Positions 43,187 to 54,606 of a stretch of DNA of 64,000 bases are shown piece by piece. A program made the translations under genes and the position numbers. The stretch comes from Prevotella sp. Lineage in GTDB: Bacteria > Bacteroidota > Bacteroidia > Bacteroidales > Bacteroidaceae. Position 1 is the first letter of the stretch; every line of letters begins with the position of its first letter. The DNA lies in assembly GCA_017447515.1 (NCBI GenBank), contig JAFSNG010000049.1:1-64000 (forward strand). Reading direction: 5' to 3'. The notes under the pieces are model-generated. The model was not told the DNA's origin and made no database searches. It saw only the letters and a list, made by a program, of their open reading frames with translations.

Positions 43187-44160
43187 AAAAGAATGTATTC
43201 ATCCTAATGATGCCCATATTATGGGCGATGGCTACCTGCGTTATTGTCAGTTGTAGCAATAAAACCGGAAAGGCAGTAAGTGATACTGACTCTTTGGCTG
43301 TTGATTCCATTAGCGGCTCTGTAGTTAATAAGCACTCGGAGGCTTATATCCGTCAGCGCATCGACACCATCTACAAGTATGTGGGAAAGCCTATTTACGA
43401 TTCAGAAGGAAATATGGTAGATTATATCCATAGCCATTTTAATCGTGACAGTGCCTACTGTTCCGAGCGTTACTATGCCCTCATGCAGCAAGCTTTGGAT
43501 ATATGCGACGAGACGGGTGATGTCCTCTACGACTACGACCATTGGGTCTGCGGACAGGACTTTTCCGATGACTGGAGCTACAAAGTGGCGAAGGTCTATA
43601 ACGTCACAGACTCTACGGCGCTCGTTGACCTTGCCATCCATAATTTTGGCGATTCAGAAACTACCATCGCCCTACGCTTTGAGCGTGATGACTGGTTTGT
43701 CGACGATTTCAGTCCTTCAGATGACGGTAAGGATGACAAGGCATATCTCCGTCGTACAATCAAAGAAGGCAAGAAAGCTCATGAGAAGGCAAAGAAACTT
43801 GCAGGTGACTGGGGATGGGTCGGTGAAGACTGTCCTGAACTATTGCTGGATATGGAGATGACCGATAAAGGACTGAGGGCAAAGCAATGTGATGTATATC
43901 GTATGTATGGTTTCGACAATACCACGATTACCTTCGACGGCGAACACCTAACGGTGAATGAGGGTGCCGATGACGAGTTGTCTCCTGAGAACCAGATCCG
44001 TTTGTTCCTCCATCTTGACCAGAATGGCGATTTGGTGGGTGACTGTTCCATCAGCCACCGTCTGGCCAACAAAGGCTATGACGGCCACATCAGGTTGCGC
44101 AAGGGATATTTTTACTATCGTGACGGAGTAAAGAAAAAACTATCAGATTATGCAGAATAG
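43183..44160 (+). CDS. DUF3828-like lipoprotein
   Basis: A 325-residue lipoprotein (lipobox VIVSC near residue 24, then SNKTGKAVSDTDS). Residues 55-190 look like DUF3828 ('HSEAYIRQRIDTIYKYVG', then 'DYDHWVCGQDFSDDWSYKVA'); the family name is by memory. Residues 195-325 form a second beta-rich domain. Four-base overlap with the YARHG gene indicates coupled translation. Confidence 0.8.
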   Translation: MKKNVFILMMPILWAMATCVIVSCSNKTGKAVSDTDSLAVDSISGSVVNKHSEAYIRQRIDTIYKYVGKPIYDSEGNMVDYIHSHFNRDSAYCSERYYALMQQALDICDETGDVLYDYDHWVCGQDFSDDWSYKVAKVYNVTDSTALVDLAIHNFGDSETTIALRFERDDWFVDDFSPSDDGKDDKAYLRRTIKEGKKAHEKAKKLAGDWGWVGEDCPELLLDMEMTDKGLRAKQCDVYRMYGFDNTTITFDGEHLTVNEGADDELSPENQIRLFLHLDQNGDLVGDCSISHRLANKGYDGHIRLRKGYFYYRDGVKKKLSDYAE

Positions 44161-44161
44161 C

Positions 44162-44926
44162 ATGAAGAAAATGGCAATCATAATTGTTGTAGTGCTGGTG
44201 GCAGCAGTGTTTGTAGGTTGCAAGTTTATCAGAGGACAGATTCTCGATTGTCCTGATATGGAGCGTGATTCAACTGACTATCCGCAGGAAGAACCTGTGG
44301 ACGGCCTGAACAAGGAGGCTATCCTCGACGGACCTGACGACACGTCAACCCATGCCTTCACGGGCAGCAAGGACAGTGCGGAGGTTGATTTGCTCGACAT
44401 CGATAAAATGCCGAAGACCGCTGTGCGTCAACCCGATGCCCATTTCCAACATGCCGTATATGTCAACATCGACAAACCTGCCAGTGGCGAAGGTGAGATG
44501 GATGCGGTCTATTCCGTCTGGCTTGCTGACGAGCGAGCTGGTACAGTCATTAAGGTCTGCGTCACCAATCCTATGGCTAATAGCCAATGGCAAGAGATGA
44601 ATGGCAAAGACGCAGATGCCGTCGATGTCCCCATTTCGCAGATTGCCTCTGCCGAAAAAGCCTATATCGCCCCTGGCGACGTGAGCAAGGTGATTGTCGA
44701 AGGATGTCCCGACGGGCGTAATATGTGGACATACATCATTGACCCATATAAGGGTACTGCCAAGCAGTTGCCTTCTACTGAGGGCGTGGTCACCCTCGAA
44801 TGGGAGAAGAAGGAAATCATCGCTGCCTCCTATGGTTACGATGATGATGGACGGTATTCTGTCAAGAAGGCATATTCCTTAGAAGGAAAATTCCTTCGCA
44901 GAGTCGGCAACAAAGAAAGAGAATGA
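44162..44926 (+). CDS. predicted lipoprotein, third gene of the YARHG operon
   Basis: A 254-residue protein. ATG 44162 (MKKMAIIIVVVLVAAVFVGC) gives a short signal ending in Cys; 44150 is also possible and would overlap the previous gene. The mature part has a long acidic, disordered start and a beta-rich core ('AVYVNIDKPASGEGEMDAVY', 'DGRNMWTYIIDPYKGTAKQL'). No domain recognised. The lipobox (VFVGC) fits lipidation but the residue after Cys is Lys, which suggests periplasmic rather than surface placement (inference). Confidence 0.78.
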   Translation: MKKMAIIIVVVLVAAVFVGCKFIRGQILDCPDMERDSTDYPQEEPVDGLNKEAILDGPDDTSTHAFTGSKDSAEVDLLDIDKMPKTAVRQPDAHFQHAVYVNIDKPASGEGEMDAVYSVWLADERAGTVIKVCVTNPMANSQWQEMNGKDADAVDVPISQIASAEKAYIAPGDVSKVIVEGCPDGRNMWTYIIDPYKGTAKQLPSTEGVVTLEWEKKEIIAASYGYDDDGRYSVKKAYSLEGKFLRRVGNKERE

Positions 44927-44939
44927 TCCAAACATTTTT

Positions 44940-45257
44940 TCAGATAACTACGGCTGTTCCACTGGTGGCTACCATGAGCATCGAACCGTTAGCACCAATG
45001 GTCTCGTAGTCGATGTCGATGCCTACGATGGCATTGGCTCCCATTGCTTGGGCACGTTGCATCATTTCCATCAAGGAAGTGTCTTTTGCCTCGGCAAGAA
45101 CTTTTTCATAACTGGCAGAGCGTCCACCTACAATGTCGCGGATGCCTGCAAAAAAGTCTTTTACGATGTTTGCACCGATAATGGTTTCACCTGTCACTAC
45201 ACCCTTGTACTCGCGGATGGTGTGACCTTCAATCTGTGGGGTTGTTGAGAGTATCAT
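44940..45257 (-). CDS. YbjQ-family protein
   Basis: A 105-residue UPF0145/YbjQ protein: '[20 protein letters not shown]', then '[20 protein letters not shown]' and '[18 protein letters not shown]'. The family forms small pentamers of unknown role. It is convergent with the YARHG operon and followed upstream by the DUF1294 gene on the same strand. Confidence 0.92.
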   Translation of the reverse strand: MILSTTPQIEGHTIREYKGVVTGETIIGANIVKDFFAGIRDIVGGRSASYEKVLAEAKDTSLMEMMQRAQAMGANAIVGIDIDYETIGANGSMLMVATSGTAVVI

Positions 45258-45288
45258 AATCGTTTCTTTTTTTTAAAGTTTCTATCTG

Positions 45289-45576
45289 TTAGACGTAAAA
45301 ACGATGCGAAAAGTTGCAGATTAGATAAATGAGTGCTATCTGTGCCAACAGAATCAGTGGGAGTCCATACTTGAACTTCTTGTGCTGAGTCTTATGCCGC
45401 CATACCTTCATGCCAAGCAATGCACCAATGCTGCCACCAATGATTGCAAGTATCAGCAAAGTAGCCTCTGATATGCGCCAGCTGCCTTGCTTGGCCTTCC
45501 ACTTATCAATGCCATAGACTGTAAAAGTCACTATATTGATGACAATCAGATAATATAGCAGAGCATTTTCCATCAC
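45289..45576 (-). CDS. DUF1294 membrane protein
   Basis: A 95-residue protein with three hydrophobic helices. 'YGIDKWKAKQGSWRISEATL' and 'GGSIGALLGMKVWRHKTQHK' followed by KF are the DUF1294 signature. Function unknown. It lies 31 bases from ybjQ, same strand, possibly co-transcribed. Confidence 0.92.
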   Translation of the reverse strand: MMENALLYYLIVINIVTFTVYGIDKWKAKQGSWRISEATLLILAIIGGSIGALLGMKVWRHKTQHKKFKYGLPLILLAQIALIYLICNFSHRFYV

Positions 45577-45655
45577 TATTTTTTCTTTTTAAAGTTCACG
45601 ATATGTCGTATCAATCGTCATTGTTTCATCGGCTAGAAATTGGCTTTATAGATTA

Positions 45656-47296
45656 TCATTTTACCCCATGCACGAGCATCTTCAAAGTATAAACGGATCT
45701 TGATGCAGTAATAAACAGAATATTACGCTCTTTTCCGCCAAAACAGACGTTGGCCGTCCAGTCCTCGGGGATGGGGAAATGGGCAATCTTCTGGCCATCC
45801 TTGTCGAATACGGTCACGCCGTCTCCAGTCAGATAGATGTTCCCCCGGTCGTCTATCGTCATCCCGTCAGACCCCATATCGGCAAACACCTGGCGGTTCA
45901 TCAGGGAACCGTCCGTCTGAATGTCATATCTCAGGATTCTGTTTGCCTTTGCCTCAGCAACATACAGATGCTTTCCATCGGGCGTTCCTACAAGACCATT
46001 GGGCTGGTTAAGCGTTGAGTCGAGCATAACCAACTGTTTGCCTACTGGAGCCAGGTAATACAAGCCTTCTACAGGCTGCTGGCGGGCTGGGTTGCGCGTC
46101 CAATAGTCTCTCTTGAAATATGGGTCGGTCAGATAATAACCGCCATCCTTCGCAATCCATACGTCGTTGGGGCCGTTCAGCAACTTTTCGTGGTAGTCGG
46201 TCACAAGTATATTGTGTTGACCTTTCATGTTGAACGACCAGAGCTGGTTGTCCATATCTGCGCAGGCTATCAGGTTGCCCTGGGCATCAAAGTACATCCC
46301 GTTAGAGCGACCGCTCTGATCAGTGAACAGCGTAATCTCTCCGGATTCGCAGTCCCAACGGTAAATCCTATTGTTAGGCTGGTCGGTGAAATAGACGTTA
46401 CCCCTTGCATCGGCCGCAGGCCCTTCTGTAAAGCTGTACGAATCAGCGATTCTTACCGGGGTTTCACCTTCTGCGACTATCGCATTTGAGTGAGATTTCT
46501 CTTCCGTCAGTCGCTTGATATGGTCTTTCAGAATCTTGTAGGCAGGGAACGGCATGGCGCCGTGGTCGTAGCCCTGCATTTCGTAGAGCGTCACGTCCTT
46601 ATGGCCGACGAGTTTCAGCATACGCCAGAAATAGGCCTGCTCCTCGTAGCGTCCGAATAGTTCCAGTTCGCGGTCACCGGAGATGATGACGATAGACGGG
46701 GCATCGGGACGAACGTAGGTGAGCGGGGCGTATTGGTCGATGGTTGCCTGCAGGGGCGGGATGCCCTGCTGTTTGCGGATGTTGTAGTGTGTGACGCACT
46801 GGCCGCTGAACGGTACGAGGGCCGCGAGTGAGTCGGCATCGACACCGTACTTCGCAAGCCAGCGCTTGTCGAGTCCGATGATGTCAAGCAGATAGCCGCC
46901 CGCGGAGTGTCCGGCCACGAATATCTTGCGACGGCTGCCGTTGTACTTCGCGATGTTCTTGTAAGTCCAGGCCACGGCTGCCGCGGCGTCATCGAGAATG
47001 TCGTCAATAGGAGCCTTCGGCAGCAGACGGTAGTTGGCTGCGACGACCACGAGGCCGCTGTTCTTCAACTGCGGGTCGATGTGCTTCTCGCCGCCCTCGA
47101 TGCCGCCGCCGTGGAACCAGACGACCACGGGCGCATCCTCGGCGTTCGTCGGATAATACACGTCAAGCTTGCAGCGCTCCTGAGCATAGCCCTGCGCCGC
47201 ATCGCGATACGGGATGTCGTTTACTTGATTGTACTGCGCCCGTGCGATGGTCGTGCAAAGCAGGAGCGCGAGGATGAGCATATTTAACCTTTCCAT
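45656..47296 (-). CDS. secreted esterase and SMP-30-like fusion
   Basis: A 546-residue protein with a signal peptide ending ARAQ. Residues 30-270: carboxylesterase/BD-FAE-like hydrolase ('VVWFHGGGIEGGEKH' oxyanion loop, 'FVAGHSAGGYLLD' nucleophile, 'MQGYDHGAMPFPA' His). Residues 275-546: SMP-30/gluconolactonase-like six-blade propeller ('FTEGPAADARGNVYFTDQPN', 'LNGPNDVWIAKDGGYYLTDP', 'NQPNGLVGTPDGKHLYVAEA'). A joined esterase and lactonase could remove acyl groups from plant polymers and open sugar lactones (inference). It is divergent from the xylanase gene across a duplicated promoter region. Confidence 0.88.
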   Translation of the reverse strand: MERLNMLILALLLCTTIARAQYNQVNDIPYRDAAQGYAQERCKLDVYYPTNAEDAPVVVWFHGGGIEGGEKHIDPQLKNSGLVVVAANYRLLPKAPIDDILDDAAAAVAWTYKNIAKYNGSRRKIFVAGHSAGGYLLDIIGLDKRWLAKYGVDADSLAALVPFSGQCVTHYNIRKQQGIPPLQATIDQYAPLTYVRPDAPSIVIISGDRELELFGRYEEQAYFWRMLKLVGHKDVTLYEMQGYDHGAMPFPAYKILKDHIKRLTEEKSHSNAIVAEGETPVRIADSYSFTEGPAADARGNVYFTDQPNNRIYRWDCESGEITLFTDQSGRSNGMYFDAQGNLIACADMDNQLWSFNMKGQHNILVTDYHEKLLNGPNDVWIAKDGGYYLTDPYFKRDYWTRNPARQQPVEGLYYLAPVGKQLVMLDSTLNQPNGLVGTPDGKHLYVAEAKANRILRYDIQTDGSLMNRQVFADMGSDGMTIDDRGNIYLTGDGVTVFDKDGQKIAHFPIPEDWTANVCFGGKERNILFITASRSVYTLKMLVHGVK

Positions 47297-49646
<2,350 letters not shown>

Positions 49647-49700
49647 GACACAGGAATCCCCAAGATTTAAGAAGAATTGTAAGTCTGCAAAAAGAAGTGT

Positions 49701-50726
49701 ATGACGAGTATCATACAGAAGATTCGGACGTCGTTCACCACCCAGCTGACGCTTTGGGTGGCGGGTCTCGTGACGGTAATCACCGTGGTGGTCGTCGGAC
49801 TGCTGGCAATGTTCTCGCAGGATGTCATCTTCGACGAAACGATGGACACGACGTTGCAGGCTATGGAGACGACAGCCCTCAGGATAGACAACACGCTGCG
49901 CCAGAACGAGATGTCGGCGCGATTGGAAGGGGGGCAGGTGCGAGTGAACCGCGCGGCCATCGACCGGCTGATTGAGGAGAACGGCTGTCTGGCCAAACTG
50001 CATCAGACGCTGCCCAACGCCGAACTCTACGTCACCCGCCGCGACAGCACCCAGCTCGGCATCTTCATCGCCGACGAGGAGAGCGGCTACCGGAGAATGG
50101 AGCACGAGGGTCGCGAGATGTTCATCTTCACCCAGCCGTTGGGCGACAGGCCGTTTGTGCTCACGGCGGTCTGTCCGGCGGAGGATGTCTATGGCCGCTA
50201 CTCGCGCATGCAGTGGTTCCTGCTGCTCAGGGGCGTGGCCGGCGTGGTGATTCTGCTTATCGTGCTCTATGTCGTCGTAGGCCGTCACCTGCGTCCTCTG
50301 CACTGGCTGGCCGACTCCGCACAAAGCATCGCCAGCGGCAACCTCGACACGCCGATCCCCGACAACCACCACGAGCACGAGGCGGGCCGCCTGCAGTCGA
50401 GCCTGAAAAAAATGCAGCAGGCGCTGAAGGCCTACATGACGGAGATGCAGCAGAAGCAGGTGACGCTGAGTCGGCAGAACGCCGACCTGAAGTCCGCCTA
50501 CGCCGAGGTGCAGGCGTATGAGGAGAAGAAGGCCGTTTTCGTGCGCGACATGACCGCGCAGATGGCCCGACCGGTGGAACGCCTCTGCCAGGAGGCCGAG
50601 ACCATCTGCCGCGACGCTGCCGAGATGACGCGCGAGGAGATGGCGCGGCGGCAGGCCGTCATCATCAAGGACTCGGAGGCCATCACGCAACTGTTGGACA
50701 AACTTATGAAGGAGACCGCCCTATGA
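49701..50726 (+). CDS. HAMP sensor protein with degenerate H-box, no ATPase domain
   Basis: A 341-residue membrane protein: TM1 at 18-38, a periplasmic sensor part at 40-170 (Cache-like, 'GIFIADEESGYRRMEHEGRE', 'RPFVLTAVCP'), TM2 at 172-194, HAMP at 195-247 and a coiled coil at 248-280. Then comes a segment aligned with the HisKA H-box of the next gene but reading DMTAQMARPVE, with Ala where the phospho-accepting His should be. The chain stops before any HATPase domain, so it cannot be a kinase itself. Its stop overlaps the next start by 4 bases (ATGA). Confidence 0.85.
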   Translation: MTSIIQKIRTSFTTQLTLWVAGLVTVITVVVVGLLAMFSQDVIFDETMDTTLQAMETTALRIDNTLRQNEMSARLEGGQVRVNRAAIDRLIEENGCLAKLHQTLPNAELYVTRRDSTQLGIFIADEESGYRRMEHEGREMFIFTQPLGDRPFVLTAVCPAEDVYGRYSRMQWFLLLRGVAGVVILLIVLYVVVGRHLRPLHWLADSAQSIASGNLDTPIPDNHHEHEAGRLQSSLKKMQQALKAYMTEMQQKQVTLSRQNADLKSAYAEVQAYEEKKAVFVRDMTAQMARPVERLCQEAETICRDAAEMTREEMARRQAVIIKDSEAITQLLDKLMKETAL

Positions 50727-52165
50727 AACGGCCACTGCGCTATATCCGCCAGCACCTCTCGCTGCGCCTCGGACTGATCATCACGCTCATCATCGCCGTC
50801 GCCTTCACGCTGCTGTCTGACATTCTATTCGAGCGCTGCAGGCATTTCATCCAGCGCGCCGCCATCGACCACGCCTCGCAGCTGCTCGACAATACGGCCG
50901 AGCGCATTACCGGCATCATGGACGAGACGGAGCTCGTGACCAACTTCATGGCCCGCACCGTGCCCAGCCACCTGTCGCCCGACTCGCTGCTGGCCTACAC
51001 GCGCCGCGGAATTGAGGATTACGACTTCCTCACGGGTCTCGCCATCTCGATGGAGCCCTATTTCTTCCCTGAGATGGGACGCTACTACTCCGCCTACTCA
51101 CTGCGCGGCCCCGACAGCATCACCACCGTCAGGGAGGGGCCGTTCGAGTACTTCGACACCGTGTGGTACAAGACGCCGCGCTCGCTCGGCACCAGCTGCT
51201 GGACTGATGCCTTCGACGACTACAACGAGGGCACGCTTTCCTCGCCCGACATCATGACCTCCTACTGTTGTCCGATGCGCGACGCCGAGGGGCGCTACCT
51301 CGGGTCGATTACCGCCAGCCTCACGCTGAAGTGGCTCTCCGCATCGGTCAGCGCCCTGCAGCCGTACCCAAACTCCTCGGCCATCATGATAGGCCGCGAC
51401 GGCACCTATCTGGTCCACCCCGACACGGCGAAGCTCTTCCGCGAGACCATCTTCAGCGACGCCGCACCTGAATCGCGCCGCGACATCGAGACGCTGGGCC
51501 GCGCGATGATTGCTGGGCGGAGCGGCATGGTGGAGACGAAGGTCGACGGCCGCGACGCGTTCATCTTCTACCGTCCGTTGGAGCACACGGGCTGGAGCAT
51601 CGCTATCGTCTGCCCTGAGAACGATGTCTTCGCCCGCTATTACCGTGTGCTCGCCATCGTCTGGGCCGTCATCGGCATCGGACTGCTGCTGCTGCTCGTC
51701 GTCTGCTACCAGACAGTACGCCGCGCCATCCAGCCGCTGGAACAGCTGGACTACGAGGCGCAACGCATCGCCGAGGGACATTTCGACACCGAGCTCACCG
51801 AGAGTCCGCGACAAGACAGCATCGGCCGGCTGCAGAACAGTTTCATACGCATGCAGCAGTCGCTCGCCACATCGGTGAACGACATCCGCAGCGTGAATGC
51901 CGAGCTGGAGCAGCGCAACGAGGAACTCACCCGCGCCTACCAGCTGCAGCTCGACACCAACCGCGAGAAGGCGGCCTTCATCCAGAAGATGTATCACGAG
52001 ATCCGCACGCCGCTCAACATCATTTGCGGCTTCACGCAGGTGCTCACCGCCAGCCTACCCGACCTGCCTGCCGATGAAATCGCAGACATCACAGGCCGCA
52101 TCTCAGAGAGCGCCTCTAACATTGCACGCCTCGCCAAGGATCTTGACCAGGCGGCGAAAATGTAA
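50723..52165 (+). CDS. dCache-HAMP-HisKA sensor lacking the ATPase domain
   Basis: A 480-residue membrane protein: TM1 at 15-34, a dCache sensor at 40-300 ('AISMEPYFFPEMGRYYSAYS', 'GRYLGSITASLTLKWL', 'GRDGTYLVHPDT'), TM2 at 306-328, HAMP at 330-385 and a coiled coil to 415. An intact H-box 'KMYHEIRTPLNIICGF' has its His at about 425. The chain ends at 480, right after HisKA, without the N-, G- or F-box ATPase domain. With the preceding gene it forms a two-protein sensor unit. No response regulator lies next to it, so phosphorylation would need a partner kinase or phosphotransfer. Confidence 0.87.
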   Translation: MKRPLRYIRQHLSLRLGLIITLIIAVAFTLLSDILFERCRHFIQRAAIDHASQLLDNTAERITGIMDETELVTNFMARTVPSHLSPDSLLAYTRRGIEDYDFLTGLAISMEPYFFPEMGRYYSAYSLRGPDSITTVREGPFEYFDTVWYKTPRSLGTSCWTDAFDDYNEGTLSSPDIMTSYCCPMRDAEGRYLGSITASLTLKWLSASVSALQPYPNSSAIMIGRDGTYLVHPDTAKLFRETIFSDAAPESRRDIETLGRAMIAGRSGMVETKVDGRDAFIFYRPLEHTGWSIAIVCPENDVFARYYRVLAIVWAVIGIGLLLLLVVCYQTVRRAIQPLEQLDYEAQRIAEGHFDTELTESPRQDSIGRLQNSFIRMQQSLATSVNDIRSVNAELEQRNEELTRAYQLQLDTNREKAAFIQKMYHEIRTPLNIICGFTQVLTASLPDLPADEIADITGRISESASNIARLAKDLDQAAKM

Positions 52166-52185
52166 ACAAAGTAATTACTATACTT

Positions 52186-52914
52186 ATGGATAGAAGAGAT
52201 TTTATCAAGAAAGCAACAATGGTTGCTGCAGGAGCGGCGATCGTTTCGCCTATGTCGGCAATGCTCGACAAAGTAACGGGAGAAAAGAAGTGTAAAGTAT
52301 TACTGATTAACGGCAGCCCGCGAACCGACGGCAACACGTTCTGCTGCCTGAAGGAGATTGAGGCGACGCTGCAGAAGCACGGCGTGGACTCGGAGATTGT
52401 TCAGATTGGCCGTAAGCCCGTCCGCATGTGCATCAACTGCGGCGGCTGCCGACAGAACAATGGGGCTGGCTGTGCGTTCGATGATGACATGTGCAGTGTG
52501 ATTACTGAGAAGATGAAAGAATCAGATGCGCTCATCGTAGGCACTCCCGTCTATTATGGCCAGCCAAACGGCGGCATCCTCTCGCTGATGCAGCGGCTGT
52601 TCTTCTCTGCGGGCCATCTGGTGCAGAACAAGCCCGCAGCAGCGCTGGCCGTCTGCCGTCGCGGCGGTGCTACGGCCACGCTCCAGACCATGAACATGAT
52701 GTTCGAGATGATGAACATGCCGGTGGTAACCTCGCAGTACTGGAACATCGCCTACGGTGCCGGCAAGGGCGAGGTGAAGCTCGACACCGAGGGCATGCAG
52801 ACCATGCGCACCCTCGCCACGAACATGGCCTTCCTGCTACAAAAGATCCACGCAGACGGCCATCCCTCTCCCCAGCACGAAGAGCACCCTGCATTCATGA
52901 ACTTTATAAGATAA
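52186..52914 (+). CDS. exported NADPH-dependent FMN reductase-like flavoprotein
   Basis: A 242-residue flavodoxin-like protein with a Tat-type start ('MDRRDFIKKATMVAAGAAIV'). The FMN loop is 'LLINGSPRTDGNT', with 'GTPVYYGQPNGGILSLMQRL' and a Cys-rich 'CINCGGCRQNNGAGCAFDDD' that may bind a metal or cluster. It is a close relative of the reductase at 55494 (shared RRGGAT and SQYWNIAYG blocks), which lacks the Tat signal. Probably reduces quinones, iron or xenobiotics outside the cytoplasm. Confidence 0.87.
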   Translation: MDRRDFIKKATMVAAGAAIVSPMSAMLDKVTGEKKCKVLLINGSPRTDGNTFCCLKEIEATLQKHGVDSEIVQIGRKPVRMCINCGGCRQNNGAGCAFDDDMCSVITEKMKESDALIVGTPVYYGQPNGGILSLMQRLFFSAGHLVQNKPAAALAVCRRGGATATLQTMNMMFEMMNMPVVTSQYWNIAYGAGKGEVKLDTEGMQTMRTLATNMAFLLQKIHADGHPSPQHEEHPAFMNFIR

Positions 52915-53757
52915 TTATTTCCTGCCTGTCCAGCTGCTGAAGTTGATGCGAACACCTTTGTCGTCGACCATCATGTCCATGCCGCCATTGTTGCCGTTGC
53001 TAACGGTTGGCTTGCGTTCACCGTCGAGTATCTCGCGGCACATATTCTTGATGTCGGTGACACGCTGGAGCGTCTCCAGATTGTCACCACTGTAATGACC
53101 AGGGAAGAGGAAACGGATGTCGTTCTGCTTCATGTAGTGCTCAATCCGCTCGGCAGTGTACATCTCGGTCGAGAGGTTGGTGAACACCAGCAGGTTGGTC
53201 GAGCCGAAGGCATCACCGCTGAATCCGTAATGCTTGGCCTTGTCGAAGAACGTGGCACTTCCGGCAGTATGACCGGGCGTAAAGATGACCTCTATCTCGC
53301 GGCCGCCAAGGTCTATCACCTCGCCGTCGAAGAGATACTTGATCTGCCCCTTGTAGCTTCGCATGCTGTTCGAAACGAGAGGCATGTCGCCCGCATTCAG
53401 ATAGACCTCGGGGAAAGGCCCTACCCCACCCGCATGGTCGCCGTGGGCATGGGTCAGCATCATGGTGATGGGCTTGGTAGTAATCTTTGCCACGATCTTG
53501 TCCAGTCCGGGAATAACCGTTCCAGCATCAATCAGGATTGCGCGGTCGTTACCTTCAACAAGGTAGAGCGACTCGTTATAGACGCGGTGTCCGTTCCCTA
53601 TCCAAGTATGCTCGTCAAGTTGGCGGAACACCACTTCATCATCCTGATAAACTACTTTGCCGCGAAGGTCGCGGCTGTTGATGTCGGTTTCCTGTGCCCC
53701 GACCGTAAGAGGCATCAGGCTAAGCAGCATGGCTGCAATAATAATCTTCGTTTTCAT
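52915..53757 (-). CDS. secreted metallo-beta-lactamase-fold hydrolase
   Basis: A 280-residue protein with a signal peptide ending VGAQ. 'MLTHAHGDHAGGVGPFPEVY' is the HxHxDH zinc motif, with further ligands in 'FTPGHTAGS' and 'FPGHYSG'. The family ranges from beta-lactamases to quorum-lactonases and hydrolases of cyclic nucleotides; the substrate here is unknown. It is the last gene of the run 58309 to 52915 on the minus strand, ending against the FMN reductase gene. Confidence 0.88.
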   Translation of the reverse strand: MKTKIIIAAMLLSLMPLTVGAQETDINSRDLRGKVVYQDDEVVFRQLDEHTWIGNGHRVYNESLYLVEGNDRAILIDAGTVIPGLDKIVAKITTKPITMMLTHAHGDHAGGVGPFPEVYLNAGDMPLVSNSMRSYKGQIKYLFDGEVIDLGGREIEVIFTPGHTAGSATFFDKAKHYGFSGDAFGSTNLLVFTNLSTEMYTAERIEHYMKQNDIRFLFPGHYSGDNLETLQRVTDIKNMCREILDGERKPTVSNGNNGGMDMMVDDKGVRINFSSWTGRK

Positions 53758-53781
53758 AATGTATAGTTTTTGTATTCATAA

Positions 53782-54606
53782 TTACTGATTAGACAGCCTA
53801 TCCCTAACATACTGCACACTCGCCACATATTCCTCGTCGGTAGTCAGGTGCTCGATGATCATGGGCATGCGGGGATTCTCGGCAGTAGCCACTTGAGCGT
53901 AGAGTTTGATATCCAGCGTGCCCTCGCCGCAGGCGCACTCCTGAAGTTGGAAGGTGTATTCTGGCTTCAGCAGGATATCCTTCAGGTGGCAGCTCACGAT
54001 GGTGCCGTGGAGTTTCTCGAAACATTCGCGGAGGAACTCGTCGTTGAAGAAATAACGGCGGGGCGAGGTAATCATGTTCACCACGTCGAGGTGGGTGCCG
54101 AACTCCGCACGATCCACATCCTCTATCAGACGCAGATACTCGTCGGGGCTACTGGGGATCATCCAAGGCATCGACTCAATGCAGAACTTGGTATGCTGAG
54201 GACGGGCGGTGTCGATGACCTGACGAATCATCGCGACAGCCATATCCCACAGCTCGTGGCTGAAGTTGTCGCGATAGCCACCGTCCCAGCGGGGACCATA
54301 GGGAGTGCCCACCACATTCACACAACAGGCGGCACCAATAGCATCGGCCATGCGGAGTTGACGGACGGCATAGTCTATCCATTTCTCGCGCTCATCGGGA
54401 TCGGCAGCTAGCGTGTTGCGCCACACGCCCACCTCGGCGATGGTGAGTCCGGCCTCGTCGGCAGCCTGCTTATAGGCCATGATGACTTCCGTATCCTCAT
54501 CACAAGTAACAGGGAAATTCACACACTCCAGTCCGAGAGCCTTGTGCTTCGCTGCCCACTCCTCAGGCGAGCCGTGCTGCAACGATGATGAAATGCCTAA
54601 ATACAT
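53782..54606 (-). CDS. TIM-barrel sugar-phosphate isomerase/epimerase-like protein
   Basis: A 274-residue xylose-isomerase-like TIM barrel. 'MYLGISSSLQHGSPEEWAAK', 'FCIESMPWMIPSSPDEYLRL', 'GTHLDVVNMI', 'IVSCHLKDI' and 'IIEHLTTDEE' hold the metal-binding Glu, Asp and His residues. Its start overlaps the stop of the preceding FMN oxidase gene by one base, so the two are co-translated. It may act on a sugar or polyol linked to that oxidase. Confidence 0.87.
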   Translation of the reverse strand: MYLGISSSLQHGSPEEWAAKHKALGLECVNFPVTCDEDTEVIMAYKQAADEAGLTIAEVGVWRNTLAADPDEREKWIDYAVRQLRMADAIGAACCVNVVGTPYGPRWDGGYRDNFSHELWDMAVAMIRQVIDTARPQHTKFCIESMPWMIPSSPDEYLRLIEDVDRAEFGTHLDVVNMITSPRRYFFNDEFLRECFEKLHGTIVSCHLKDILLKPEYTFQLQECACGEGTLDIKLYAQVATAENPRMPMIIEHLTTDEEYVASVQYVRDRLSNQ

